The translations under genes and the position numbers were made by a program. Below the pieces are notes generated by a model that had not been told where the DNA came from, did no database searches, and saw nothing but the letters and a program-made list of their open reading frames with translations. From positions 1 through 49,300 of the forward strand of contig JAJFMT010000007.1 in the NCBI GenBank assembly GCA_020696855.1: 49,300 nt of DNA, given 5' to 3'. The stretch's first letter is position 1. Each line of letters opens with the position of its first letter. Origin of the DNA: Pseudobdellovibrio sp. GTDB taxonomy: Bacteria; Bdellovibrionota; Bdellovibrionia; Bdellovibrionales; Bdellovibrionaceae. This document shows positions 7,700-14,920 of this stretch, one piece after another.

Positions 7700-7714
7700 T
7701 GGCAATGTGTTTGC
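7700..7714 (+). promoter_or_regulatory. sigma54 promoter of the YflT-like gene
   Basis: TGGCAA-TGTGT-TTGCT differs from the consensus only at the sixth base. The expected start of transcription near 7726 leaves a 23-base leader to the ATG at 7749. It is back to back with the promoter at 7581-7595. Confidence 0.7.
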
Positions 7715-7748
7715 TAATCACCGTCGAACCAGCAAAATGGAGGGGCTC

Positions 7749-8321
7749 ATGGATAAAGCTGTATTTGGGATCTATAAAATGAGGCGCGAAGCAGAAAATG
7801 CGGTTAACGCACTTCGTACCAACGGTTTTGACGCGAGAGAAATATCAGTGCTTTTGCCCGAGGATATGGGCAAGCAGGATCACTTTCATCTTAAAGCGTC
7901 AAAAATTCCTGAAGGTGCGGTTGCGGGCGCAAGTGCAGGAGCGGTTCTCGGTGGCACATTAAGTCTTCTGGCAAGCATCGGCACGCTGATGATCCCGGGT
8001 GTAGGCCCTTTCATCGCGGCAGGCCCACTGTTATCTGCCCTGGCAGGAGTCGGTCTTGGTGGCACCGCCGGCGCGTTTGCAGGAGCTTTGGCAGCATACG
8101 GAATTTCTGAAGTGGATGCTCAAAGATACGAGAGTCTGCTGAAAGAAGGACGCGTGCTGGTTTCTGTTCAAACAGACGATGTTGATGGATCAGCAAAAGC
8201 TAAAAATATTATGGAAGCGACCGGAGCAATCGAGGTCAGCGTTTCATCAGAGCTTGGTGGAGACTGGAGCCCGTCCTACAGTAAACAGGCAGGGGACCAA
8301 GCAACGACGAAATTTTTTTAA
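7749..8321 (+). CDS. YflT-like general stress protein with glycine-zipper membrane segments
   Basis: 190 residues. The ATG at 7749 follows GGAGGGGCTC and is chosen over upstream starts. The N-terminal part (FGIYKMRREAENAVNALRTNGF..., residues 4-40) resembles the heat-induced stress protein YflT/GsiB-neighbour domain. Residues about 54-115 are Gly/Ala-rich with two hydrophobic helices built like glycine zippers. The C-terminal part (GRVLVSVQTDDVDG...) forms a second alpha/beta half. Proteins of this layout are general stress proteins of unknown biochemistry. The sigma54 promoter directly upstream fits. Confidence 0.75.
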   Translation: MDKAVFGIYKMRREAENAVNALRTNGFDAREISVLLPEDMGKQDHFHLKASKIPEGAVAGASAGAVLGGTLSLLASIGTLMIPGVGPFIAAGPLLSALAGVGLGGTAGAFAGALAAYGISEVDAQRYESLLKEGRVLVSVQTDDVDGSAKAKNIMEATGAIEVSVSSELGGDWSPSYSKQAGDQATTKFF

Positions 8322-8407
8322 GATGTTTATTTACTTCCGGACTTAAGCCGTCAGAGGGGATGTGCCGGCTTAGTTCGGAATCTTTTTTTATCAAGGATCA
8401 ATCAGAT

Positions 8408-8593
8408 ATGAAAAACAAAGAGACTGTGAATAAAAACCAGACTGAAAAAAAGAAGCTTCCACCGAATGCGTCCGCCATTAATTATGACAGAGATAAAAAT
8501 CAAACGTATTGGCCTAAAGACGAATCGGTAGAGCCACCTGAACATAAGAGCAGGCACACAAACAAAGTCAGTCCCGAAAAATCTGCTGAATAG
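8408..8593 (+). CDS. Small hydrophilic protein, unknown function
   Basis: 61 residues from the ATG at 8408 behind AAGGATC. It is highly charged and Asn/Lys-rich (NKNQTEKKKLPPNASAINYDRDKNQTYW), lacks any hydrophobic core and is probably disordered, like hydrophilin-type stress peptides. It lies 86 bp after the YflT-like gene on the same strand and may be transcribed with it. Short length makes the call moderate. Confidence 0.5.
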   Translation: MKNKETVNKNQTEKKKLPPNASAINYDRDKNQTYWPKDESVEPPEHKSRHTNKVSPEKSAE

Positions 8594-8611
8594 TTTTTAC
8601 TGAAAGCTATT

Positions 8612-8851
8612 CTAAGATTTTATGGTGAAGAATGGCTTGTGAAAAAACTTCCACACCATTTCTGCGTATTGTTTTACTTTCTCTTTAATTGAAAGAGTAT
8701 GAAGGTAAGCTTGATCCGCCTCGCGCGGTACAGTGCCGCCTTCATATTCCCACCGGTCAATTTGGACTTCGGTCGGCTGGTGTTTAATTCTTTGTTTAAA
8801 CCGCGAATACATTTCTTTTGCGTTTGGCGCCTTATGGTATTTATCGTCCAT
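8612..8851 (-). CDS. Small basic protein, unknown function
   Basis: 79 residues. The ATG at 8851 follows GCAGGAGGTAAAT, a near-perfect ribosome site. The sequence MDDKYHKAPNAKEMYSRFKQ continues through RWEYEGGTVPREADQAYLHT to an amphipathic tail (YAEMVWKFFHKPFF). No signal peptide. It is divergent from the AI-2E permease with a back-to-back sigma54 promoter pair in between. No family recognised. Confidence 0.65.
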   Translation of the reverse strand: MDDKYHKAPNAKEMYSRFKQRIKHQPTEVQIDRWEYEGGTVPREADQAYLHTLSIKEKVKQYAEMVWKFFHKPFFTIKS

Positions 8852-8874
8852 ATTTACCTCCTGCTTTATGACGA

Positions 8875-8889
8875 GCAATATCAAGACCA
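8875..8889 (-). promoter_or_regulatory. sigma54-like promoter of the 79-residue protein gene
   Basis: The minus strand reads TGGTCT-TGATA-TTGCT. Spacing and -12 box are perfect; the -24 box keeps TGG only. It is only 6 bp away from the divergent perfect site at 8896. Confidence 0.5.
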
Positions 8890-8895
8890 ATTCAT

Positions 8896-8910
8896 TGGCA
8901 CCTGTGTTGC
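8896..8910 (+). promoter_or_regulatory. sigma54 promoter of the AI-2E permease-ferritin operon
   Basis: TGGCAC-CTGTG-TTGCT is a perfect match to the -24/-12 consensus, 39 bp before the ATG at 8949. Confidence 0.85.
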
Positions 8911-8948
8911 TCAATATTATTAAGTGCGGCTAAGCAGAAAGAAACAAA

Positions 8949-10091
8949 ATGGAATTGTTTGTTAATCAGAAGAATTTGTACAGGTTTCTTGTCTTTGCGG
9001 TTTGCACCATCATCTGTGTTTGTGTTTTCTTTCCGTTTCTTACCAGCATTTTTGTAGCCGCCATTTTTGCACAAGTGCTGCATCCGATTGTATTCAGATT
9101 GCAGCTTCTGAAATTCAAGAATCTCGGTTTGCAGAGCCGGGCCTTATCTACCGCCATTGTTTTGGTTTCACTTTTTATGGCGTTCAGTCTTCCGTTCGGT
9201 ATTGTCGGTAAAAAAGTCTATACTGAAGCTGTGCAGATATCGGATACCGAAGTGGCCAAGCAAAAACTTGTTAGTAAGCTTGAAGAAGTCGAAACCGAGA
9301 TTTCTAAAACCATAAGAAAGCTGGGGCTGGCAAAACAGGTCAGCGCAGAAGATTTTTCAAGCGGGCTTGCCAATAAAGCCGCTAATTATATTTTTGATGC
9401 AGGGGCCGCATTTATGGCGGGCGTACCCGGTTTACTGATTAAATTTTTAATTTTTACAGCTGCCTTATATTTCTTTTTGGCAGAGACCGAAAAGATCAGC
9501 GGGTTTTCCAGAAAGATAGGAATTTTTTCGCAGCGGGAACTGCAGATCGTGCGCGAAAGTTTTAAAATCAGCAGTCACGCTGCGGTGGTCTCCACCGTTT
9601 TAGTGGGATTAATTCGCGGCTGTATTGTAGCTATAGGAGCCGAGCTCGCAGGAGCGGGCGACTTCTATGTGATTCTTGTACTGTCGTTCTTTGCCTCGTT
9701 TATTCCTGTTGTAGGAGCGGTCGCCATGGCTGTGGGCCTATGTGCTTCAGCACTGTTAGAACAGAACTACACCGGCGCTTTAGGCCTTCTCGGTGTGGTG
9801 CTGTTTGCAAGCGCCGTTGATAATTTAATCAGGCCGTTCTTTTTGGCTTACGGGAATCAAGGGGTTCATCCGTTTGTTTCTTTACTGTCTGTTTTGGGCG
9901 GGATGGCATTATTCGGAATGTCGGGTGTATTTATCGGGCCCGTACTGGTGCAGGTGACATTCGATGTGCTTCCGAAACTTGTGAAGTTAAACCCGGAATC
10001 AAACAGCGGGCTAAGCAACGAACAAAATCAAGTACCACCCAATAATGAGAAATTAGTTTTTACTAAGGAGGAAGTGTGGAATTCAATTTAA
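8949..10091 (+). CDS. AI-2E family transporter (UPF0118)
   Basis: 380 residues, normal length for the family. Hydrophobic segments fall near residues 15-45, 65-85, 150-175, then a dense cluster at 210-345 containing the family patterns FIPVVGAVAMAVG and FIGPVLVQVTFDVLP. The soluble loop at 90-150 is typical. Members are inner membrane permeases or Na+/H+ antiporters; some export autoinducer-2, but that substrate cannot be read here. The ATG at 8949 has only a weak purine-rich site (GAAAGAAAC). The last 16 bp overlap the ferritin-like gene, so the two form an operon under the perfect sigma54 promoter. Confidence 0.88.
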   Translation: MELFVNQKNLYRFLVFAVCTIICVCVFFPFLTSIFVAAIFAQVLHPIVFRLQLLKFKNLGLQSRALSTAIVLVSLFMAFSLPFGIVGKKVYTEAVQISDTEVAKQKLVSKLEEVETEISKTIRKLGLAKQVSAEDFSSGLANKAANYIFDAGAAFMAGVPGLLIKFLIFTAALYFFLAETEKISGFSRKIGIFSQRELQIVRESFKISSHAAVVSTVLVGLIRGCIVAIGAELAGAGDFYVILVLSFFASFIPVVGAVAMAVGLCASALLEQNYTGALGLLGVVLFASAVDNLIRPFFLAYGNQGVHPFVSLLSVLGGMALFGMSGVFIGPVLVQVTFDVLPKLVKLNPESNSGLSNEQNQVPPNNEKLVFTKEEVWNSI

Positions 10092-10645
10092 ATGAAATTA
10101 AACGTAAAGCGAATGAATCGATTTCGCAAGGTGCGGTTTTACCGGATTATCCTCTGGATGTGACCGAGGCCTGCAAAAAACTTAATGAGGCTTTGGCCAG
10201 TGAAATTCTATGCGTTCTTCGTTACCGTCATCACCAGGTTGTTGCAAAAGGAATTAATTTTCCGCAAGTGGCGGCAGAGTTCAAAGAACACGCTATGAAC
10301 GAAGAAGAACACATGATGATGATTGCAGAGCGAATTGATCAGCTGGGCGGGGACCCTGATTTAAACCCTGCTACGATCACTGAACGATCTCCTACCGATT
10401 ACGGTACAACCGGTGATTTAGCAGCCATGATCCGCGAAGACCTTGTAGCTGAACGTATTGCGATCGAAGTTTACCGGCATTTAATTGAATGGTTCGGAAC
10501 GGGCGATCCAACAACAAGACGAATGCTCGAAGCGATTCTGGCTGACGAAGAAGAACACGCGGCCGAGCTGGCCGATTTACTTGTGAATATGAATACAAGC
10601 ATGACCAGCAGTAACCTGCTTGAGTCGGATCAGATTTCAGGCTGA
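10076..10645 (+). CDS. Ferritin-like (bacterioferritin/Dps-like) protein
   Basis: 189 residues from a GTG at 10076 after AAGGAGGAAGT; the ribosome site and start lie inside the 3' end of the permease gene. It has a four-helix bundle with diiron ligands in the usual places: E in ASEILCVLRYRHH (about 44), EEEHMMM (about 81), E in REDLVAERIAIEVYRH (about 122-129), and DEEEHAAEL (about 160). Such proteins oxidise Fe(II), store iron and remove peroxide in the cytosol. Pairing with a stress-type permease under sigma54 suggests protection from oxidative stress. The stop codon lies inside the terminator stem. Confidence 0.85.
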   Translation: MEFNLNEIKRKANESISQGAVLPDYPLDVTEACKKLNEALASEILCVLRYRHHQVVAKGINFPQVAAEFKEHAMNEEEHMMMIAERIDQLGGDPDLNPATITERSPTDYGTTGDLAAMIREDLVAERIAIEVYRHLIEWFGTGDPTTRRMLEAILADEEEHAAELADLLVNMNTSMTSSNLLESDQISG

Positions 10646-10671
10646 TCCTGAAATCTGATTGGGTTTTTTAT
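10631..10671 (+). terminator. Rho-independent terminator overlapping a stop codon
   Basis: Perfect stem cagatttcag (10631-10640) with ctgaaatctg (10648-10657), followed by ATTGGGTTTTTTA. The ferritin-like stop TGA is in the loop. Confidence 0.85.
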
Positions 10672-10716
10672 CCTGGCAGCTTTTGAGGCAAACAGGACAA
10701 GTGGTGTTGGCAATTA

Positions 10717-11178
10717 TTAGATGCCGATGTCGGCCAGACGGCGCGAGATTTCGCCGGCTGTGTTTACGTTTGTAAGGGCACCGGTCCATTCGGCTACAGT
10801 GTGCTCTTCGTTCTCCCGGGTTAATTTTGATAATTCGTATAACAAATCATCTGTCGTGATAATTCCGACGGCTTCGCCGCTGTAGTCGACAAGTACCAGG
10901 GAAGAAATTCTTGCTTCAATCATTCGCAGCGACACCGTAGAAATCGGTGTATCAAGAGTGACATACTGTGCAGGAAAACTTGCAAATAATTCAACCGGAA
11001 GATCTTGAAATTTTGGAACATCGGTCAGGTCATGTTTAGAAAGCATTCCGATTACTTCATCGTGATCATTTAAGACGGGCAAGTGGCGCACTCTGCGGTT
11101 TTCCATCAGTTCGCGTGCTTCGCCCATTGGTGTGCCGGTTTTGATACAAATCATTCTTGAATTGCGTGCTAATCTCAT
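10717..11178 (-). CDS. CBS-pair domain protein
   Basis: 153 residues with two CBS motifs. The first covers about residues 5-55 (GTPMGEARELMENRRVRHLPVLNDHDEVIGMLSKHDL). The second covers about 72-120 (TLDTPISTVSLRMIEARISSLVLVDYSGEAVGIITTDDLL). CBS pairs bind adenine nucleotides and act as energy or stress sensors. There is no attached catalytic domain. The gene starts 1 bp after the stop of the membrane protein upstream, so the pair is translationally linked. Confidence 0.88.
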   Translation of the reverse strand: MRLARNSRMICIKTGTPMGEARELMENRRVRHLPVLNDHDEVIGMLSKHDLTDVPKFQDLPVELFASFPAQYVTLDTPISTVSLRMIEARISSLVLVDYSGEAVGIITTDDLLYELSKLTRENEEHTVAEWTGALTNVNTAGEISRRLADIGI

Positions 11179-11179
11179 A

Positions 11180-11650
11180 TTAAAAATCCGCCTCTAATGT
11201 TCTGTGAGTATTTGTGTTTGATTTTGAAGTTGATCCGTTCATGTAGCCTTTAAGTAAGCCATGCGAGAAGCGCTGAAGCAGGCCCGGGATATCGAGCCCT
11301 TCAACCGGGCTGGAAGATTCAATGATAATTCTTGGCGGTGGCCGAAACAATTGAAGCATGACATAGAAGCCGGCTACTGCGACAGCTCCGAAAGTGACAA
11401 CTTCAAAGTAAGGCCCGTAAGGCGAGCGGTTAAAAATAATCTGTAGAGCGCGACCCAATTGCAGGAGGGCAAAAATTGTAGTAATCGCAATGACCAAACC
11501 CATGAGAGACCTGAAGATGATCGCCGATACTTCGGCGCGGATATTTTCTTTAACGAGGTCCACAACACCTTGCGCGTTGTTCGCTACCGCGTGATCGGCT
11601 TTGGCTCCTAAGAAGAATGAGAGTAGGGTCATTAAGATTTGCTTTGTCAT
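11180..11650 (-). CDS. Membrane protein of unknown function
   Basis: 156 residues with two strong hydrophobic segments: about 43-67 (IIFRSLMGLVIAITTIFALLQ) and about 83-102 (VVTFGAVAVAGFYVMLQLF). An N-terminal hydrophobic stretch may be a signal anchor (ILMTLLSFFLGA). The tail is hydrophilic and Ser/Thr/Asn-rich. It is the first gene of an operon with the CBS protein. The start ATG at 11650 has only a weak ribosome site (GGGAACACCAA). The topology resembles small phage-holin/DUF1469-like stress membrane proteins, but I cannot assign it. Confidence 0.6.
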   Translation of the reverse strand: MTKQILMTLLSFFLGAKADHAVANNAQGVVDLVKENIRAEVSAIIFRSLMGLVIAITTIFALLQLGRALQIIFNRSPYGPYFEVVTFGAVAVAGFYVMLQLFRPPPRIIIESSSPVEGLDIPGLLQRFSHGLLKGYMNGSTSKSNTNTHRTLEADF

Positions 11651-11705
11651 TTGGTGTTCCCGTTAGTTGCTGGTTTAAATATCAAAAATAAGTTTGTTTA
11701 TAGCT

Positions 11706-11740
11706 AAAATAAAAAAATACGGGACCGTAACCGGCCCCGC
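11706..11740 (-). terminator. Terminator of the stress-protein operon
   Basis: The minus strand has CGGGGCCG (11739-11732) pairing with CGGTCCCG (11727-11720) with one G-U pair, followed by TATTTTTTTATTTT. It stands 17 bp beyond the stop of the DUF883-like gene. Confidence 0.85.
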
Positions 11741-11756
11741 ACTTCTGATCAAAAAA

Positions 11757-12047
11757 TTACTTACGTCGCAAAGCTAACGTAAGAAGAGTTCCGACCACTG
11801 CGCCGACACCGGCTGCAATCGCGATCCCTCTTTCAGGATTTTCTTTTACAAATTTGCGGCCTTCTTCAACGTATTGTGAAGTTGAGTCCGAAAGTTGTGA
11901 AGCGATAGCACCAAGGCGTTCACCTGCTTCTGATGAGAAGCGGTCTAACGCACTTTCAGCGCCTTGTTGTGCGCGGTTTTTAAAGTCTTGGGCCGCGCCA
12001 TTGATTTTATTGAATGAATCTGATGATGATGAAGTTGGACTTGCCAT
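11757..12047 (-). CDS. DUF883/YqjD-ElaB-like stress membrane protein
   Basis: 96 residues: a Ser-rich start, a long amphipathic helix (about 15-70, with AQQGAESALDRFSSEAGERL), then the typical family end FVKENPERGIAIAAGVGAVVGTLLTLALRRK, a C-terminal membrane anchor with a Gly zipper and basic tip. YqjD/ElaB proteins of E. coli anchor at the inner membrane, bind ribosomes and are made in stationary phase under SigmaS. The ATG at 12047 follows AGAAGGAGCAACC. It is the last gene of a stress operon. Confidence 0.85.
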   Translation of the reverse strand: MASPTSSSSDSFNKINGAAQDFKNRAQQGAESALDRFSSEAGERLGAIASQLSDSTSQYVEEGRKFVKENPERGIAIAAGVGAVVGTLLTLALRRK

Positions 12048-12058
12048 GGTTGCTCCTT

Positions 12059-12322
12059 CTAGTGAGTGTCTCTTCTTAATTTATCTTTTACGTTATCTAC
12101 AACGCCGTCTTTTTTGTCTTCAAGGCCACGATAGATGTCCTCAAGTTTGCGTCCGTAGACTTCTTCTTTTTCGCCATAACGTTGCTGAATCAAACCACCG
12201 ATGGCTTTTACGTCACCGTCAGTTTTATCCAGTTCGTCATCTGTGAGGTTGCCCCACTGTTTTTTCAAATTGCCTTTGAATTCAAGCCATTTGCCTTTGA
12301 TTACGTTTTTATTGAATTCCAT
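12059..12322 (-). CDS. CsbD family stress protein
   Basis: 87 residues. The CsbD core is plain: KGKWLEFKGNLKKQWGNLTDDE near the start and GDVKAIGGLIQQRYGEKEEVYGRKLEDIY in the middle; a charged tail DKKDGVVDNVKDKL extends beyond the usual 60-70 residues. CsbD/YjbJ is a SigmaB- or SigmaS-dependent general stress protein of unknown mechanism in other bacteria. The start follows AAAAGGAGATCG. A divergent paralogue is encoded at 20079. Confidence 0.9.
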   Translation of the reverse strand: MEFNKNVIKGKWLEFKGNLKKQWGNLTDDELDKTDGDVKAIGGLIQQRYGEKEEVYGRKLEDIYRGLEDKKDGVVDNVKDKLRRDTH

Positions 12323-12392
12323 TTCGATCTCCTTTTGTGATTTTTGCTTTCATGCGACCGTTATCGGGAGCTGCGTTTACCGCAGCAATCCT

Positions 12393-12575
12393 TTACGGTA
12401 GCTGCGTTGGTCTTCGGCCAGTGATCATTGCGGCTACGAATGAGATGGCTGCAAGAACCAGGAATACTCCCAGTAATACACGTCCGATCTCAATTGAAAG
12501 CCCTGCGATTCCGTTTGCGCCGAAAATGAAAGCCACTAACGCCAGAATAAAGAATGCAATTGCTGCTCTAATCAT
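12393..12575 (-). CDS. DUF1328 (YtjA-like) small membrane protein
   Basis: 60 residues with two transmembrane helices. They read AIAFFILALVAFIFGANG (5-22) and VLLGVFLVLAAISFVAAMI (34-52), separated by AGLSIEIGR, and there is a basic tail TGRRPT. Length, helix spacing and the FGANGIAG loop fit the YtjA/DUF1328 family. The ATG at 12575 follows AAGGAGGAATC. It is part of the stress operon running from 13504 to 11757. Confidence 0.85.
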   Translation of the reverse strand: MIRAAIAFFILALVAFIFGANGIAGLSIEIGRVLLGVFLVLAAISFVAAMITGRRPTQLP

Positions 12576-12601
12576 GATTCCTCCTTGATATTTGGTTAGA
12601 C

Positions 12602-12883
12602 TTACTCGTCTACTTTATTTTTAATTTCATTAGCTTTTGTTTTAGTTTTGTCCCAAGCTGACTTAGATTTGTTTTCGACCTTCTGAGCGAAACATTCCAT
12701 CTTTCCGTCATGAAGCTCGCAAATTTCATCTTTAGAGTTGCGGTATTGTTCTTTCGCCTGGTCGGATGCCTTTCTCGTTGATGTTTCGGCTCTTTCAGCC
12801 GGTGTTTCATGAGAAGCGCAAGCAGATAAACTTAATGCCATGGCAACTGCGACAAATCCTGAAGCTAAATTCATTTTTTTCAT
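12602..12883 (-). CDS. Small lipoprotein, unknown function
   Basis: 93 residues. The signal sequence ends in lipobox LSAC (C22). The mature chain is a charged, likely coiled helix (ETPAERAETSTRKASDQAKEQYRN) with a CELHDGKMEC cysteine pair in the middle and a Lys-rich end (DKTKTKANEIKNK). It resembles the layout of Lpp-type or small envelope-stress lipoproteins. The ATG at 12883 follows AAGGAGGATTAT. Same operon as the hemerythrin upstream (14-bp gap). Confidence 0.75.
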   Translation of the reverse strand: MKKMNLASGFVAVAMALSLSACASHETPAERAETSTRKASDQAKEQYRNSKDEICELHDGKMECFAQKVENKSKSAWDKTKTKANEIKNKVDE

Positions 12884-12897
12884 AATAATCCTCCTTG

Positions 12898-13398
12898 TTA
12901 GCGGTAAGGTTGAGCCACGTTCTTTTCTGAATTAAATGGCCGTGGAATATTCTCCGGCACATTTTGTGTTTCATAGTTTTTGGCTAACTGTTCGTCCGAA
13001 TCTTCATTTAATTCTCTAGCTAAAGCAGGAAAGATTTCTTGCTCTTCTTCATCAATATGATGATCAACAAGCTCTGCCAGAACTTTTGCTTTGGCAGACC
13101 ATTCTTCTCCTGAAATATCAACGGCCAGCATTTTACGGATCAGCTGGTCCATTAAAAGATGCTCTTCTTTACCTTCAAGGGCCCAAATTCTTAGTTCGTC
13201 CTGATCACAGAGCTTCATGAATGAGTAAACTATTTTTTCCTCTTTTTTGCTGTGGAGGGTAAGGAAAGGTAACAAACGCGCAAAAGATTGCTTTCTTTCA
13301 GTTTGAGGAATGTCAAGATTTCGCAATATTTTGGTCTCGGCGCGAATCGTACCGTGCTCTTCGGTTAATAATTTAATTGCATGAGATGTGTACAGCAT
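12898..13398 (-). CDS. Hemerythrin-like cation-binding domain protein
   Basis: 166 residues from the ATG at 13398 after AATAAGGAGAAAGCG. The four-helix hemerythrin ligands are visible: H14 in TEEHGTI, H in FLTLHSKKEEKIV, H in GKEEHLLMDQL, and HH in ELVDHHIDEEEQEIFP. The family binds a diiron centre with O2, NO or ROS, and serves as sensor or scavenger in the cytosol. The C-terminal tail NVPENIPRPF is like that of its paralogue at 26259 (DIPRQPHH). It belongs to the operon led by the 25-residue peptide. Confidence 0.88.
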   Translation of the reverse strand: MLYTSHAIKLLTEEHGTIRAETKILRNLDIPQTERKQSFARLLPFLTLHSKKEEKIVYSFMKLCDQDELRIWALEGKEEHLLMDQLIRKMLAVDISGEEWSAKAKVLAELVDHHIDEEEQEIFPALARELNEDSDEQLAKNYETQNVPENIPRPFNSEKNVAQPYR

Positions 13399-13426
13399 TC
13401 GCTTTCTCCTTATTAATACCTGTTCG

Positions 13427-13504
13427 TTACACGTGCTGGGCGTAGGCGAAAAATGCAAAGACGATAACGGCTAAAATTAAAAAGTATTTTTCACCACGTA
13501 CCAT
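13427..13504 (-). CDS. Candidate 25-residue membrane peptide, operon leader
   Basis: The ATG at 13504 follows CCGAGGGGCTC, the same ribosome site arrangement as the YflT-like gene. The peptide is MVRGEKYFLILAVIVFAFFA plus YAQHV: a basic tip, one 15-residue hydrophobic helix and a short tail. A sigma54 promoter begins 22 bp upstream. Its stop lies 28 bp before the hemerythrin start. It could be a small membrane protein or just a translated leader. A longer frame from 13633 lacks a ribosome site and would extend past the promoter. Confidence 0.5.
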   Translation of the reverse strand: MVRGEKYFLILAVIVFAFFAYAQHV

Positions 13505-13525
13505 GAGCCCCTCGGAAAACATTAA

Positions 13526-13540
13526 GCAATTAAAATGCCA
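13526..13540 (-). promoter_or_regulatory. sigma54 promoter of the hemerythrin-CsbD-DUF883 operon
   Basis: The minus strand reads TGGCAT-TTTAA-TTGCT, one mismatch to consensus. The expected transcript start near 13514 gives a very short leader to the ATG at 13504. Confidence 0.75.
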
Positions 13541-13737
13541 TTGAAGTGTCCATTTCATATGTCTCTTTAACATTTCTAAACCTGAAAAAATTTTTTGTAC
13601 TCCGATTAGTTTGAGAATTTTGCCCCATCTCATTTTTCATGGGGAAAATTTCTTTTCTGTTTTCTCTCTATTTATTTAACAGTGACTTAACAGCAGCTTA
13701 GTTATTTCTCAGCGTTGAAAAAGTGCGGCTAAATTCT

Positions 13738-13752
13738 TGGCCTTCTTATTGC
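13738..13752 (+). promoter_or_regulatory. sigma54 promoter of the lipoprotein-GlsB operon
   Basis: TGGCCT-TCTTA-TTGCT with a perfect -12 box and spacing; 59 bp before the ATG at 13811. Confidence 0.7.
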
Positions 13753-13810
13753 TTTTTGGTTTACGGGGAAATTACACGAAGTAAAACCAACCTAATAAAA
13801 GGAGATTAGA

Positions 13811-14896
13811 ATGTTACCTAAAAAATTAGTTCTGCCGGCCACATGTCTTTTAGTACTGGGAGCGGTTGGCTGCTCTAGCTCAGCTCACCGTGTGGAATCA
13901 GACGAATATGGCTACCGCGTAGAACGTTCAGGCGCAGTGGACAATTCAATGACTCGTTACGACGACATTGAAAACCGCAACACCACGGTTTCAGACAACG
14001 CATTAAGAAGTGAACGCCTTGAGTCTCGTTATGACGAGCCAATTTATTCACACAACACAACAGTTTTCGATAACGCTTTAAACCGCGGTGATTCTGTTGA
14101 AAGATCTGAAGCTTCATTCCGTTCTGATTCAGACATCAGATCAGATGTTAGAAGTGATGACCGTGACGTTCTAGTCAGCGAAGATGCTTCATTAAGAAGC
14201 GACGATGCAGATCTTGATATTTCAAGCAGCGCTTCTGACTCAGATGTAGCGGGAACAACAACGACGACAACAACTACTGTTTCTGAATCAGGTTCATCGT
14301 CTTCAGAGGCTCCGGGTTCTTACAGCTCTATGTATAACCAAGGTTCTGCAAACGCAGCAGCTCCTTCAGCAGGTACAGCAGCAGGCGCAACAGCCGGTAC
14401 AGCAGCAGGGATGTCAGCATCTGAAAGAAGTGATTCACGTTCGGTTTCAAACGCAGCAGCTAGCCAGGCTAACGCTTACAACTTCGTAGAAATCAGCTTC
14501 GAACCGGGCAGCACAGGTTTAACTGAAAGTGCGAAATCTTCTTTACGTTCTGTAGTTGAACAAGCTAAAGCAGCTGGTAAATTAGATGAAGCGATCGTTA
14601 TGTCTTGGTCAGATGAAGAATACCCATCTAAAGAAGTTAAAAAACTTCCTAAGTATCAACGTGACCTTGCTGACAACAGAAATAAAGCTGTAAAAGACTT
14701 TATCAAATCTGTTCAGAAAATGGATATCGACACTTACAACATGGCTGCACAGCCAAATACAGTTTCTAAGTGGTTCAATACAACTGATGCTCGCTTGAAA
14801 AACTCATTGTCTGCAGCAGGTCTTCCGACAACTGCTGAACAACAACAGTATCCAAGCAAAGCTTCTCATTCATTAGTATTGATTAAAGTAGAATAG
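13811..14896 (+). CDS. Ser/Asp-rich lipoprotein with a degenerate OmpA-like C-terminal domain
   Basis: 361 residues. The signal peptide ends ...LVLGAVGC, so C21 is the probable lipidated residue. Residues 25-150 are low complexity and rich in Arg, Asp and Ser, with two NTTV.DNAL units and many RSD motifs. A Thr run and Ala/Gly-rich linker follow. The C-terminal 140 residues have the shape of an OmpA peptidoglycan-binding domain: a strand F(V)EISFEPGSTGLTESAKSSL, then an RDLADNRNKAVKDFI helix in place of the usual LS..RA..V..YL. The expected Asp/Arg diaminopimelate ligands are not in canonical context, so peptidoglycan binding is doubtful. The start follows AAAAGGAGATTAG. Confidence 0.7.
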   Translation: MLPKKLVLPATCLLVLGAVGCSSSAHRVESDEYGYRVERSGAVDNSMTRYDDIENRNTTVSDNALRSERLESRYDEPIYSHNTTVFDNALNRGDSVERSEASFRSDSDIRSDVRSDDRDVLVSEDASLRSDDADLDISSSASDSDVAGTTTTTTTTVSESGSSSSEAPGSYSSMYNQGSANAAAPSAGTAAGATAGTAAGMSASERSDSRSVSNAAASQANAYNFVEISFEPGSTGLTESAKSSLRSVVEQAKAAGKLDEAIVMSWSDEEYPSKEVKKLPKYQRDLADNRNKAVKDFIKSVQKMDIDTYNMAAQPNTVSKWFNTTDARLKNSLSAAGLPTTAEQQQYPSKASHSLVLIKVE

Positions 14897-14920
14897 ACTT
14901 TTTCACCGGGAGTGCCGTCT

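Larger units (their letters stand above)
13505..13810. other. Divergent promoter region
   Basis: 306 bp between the minus-strand stress operon and the plus-strand lipoprotein gene. It carries one sigma54 site for each direction (13526-13540 and 13738-13752), leaving about 200 bp that could hold activator sites. No other gene is seen. Confidence 0.6.

Noticed and set aside
8921..8932. 12-mer aagtgcggctaa shared with 13720-13731 near two sigma54 promoters
   Set aside because: Many chance 12-mer repeats are expected in 49 kb, and its position relative to the two promoters differs.
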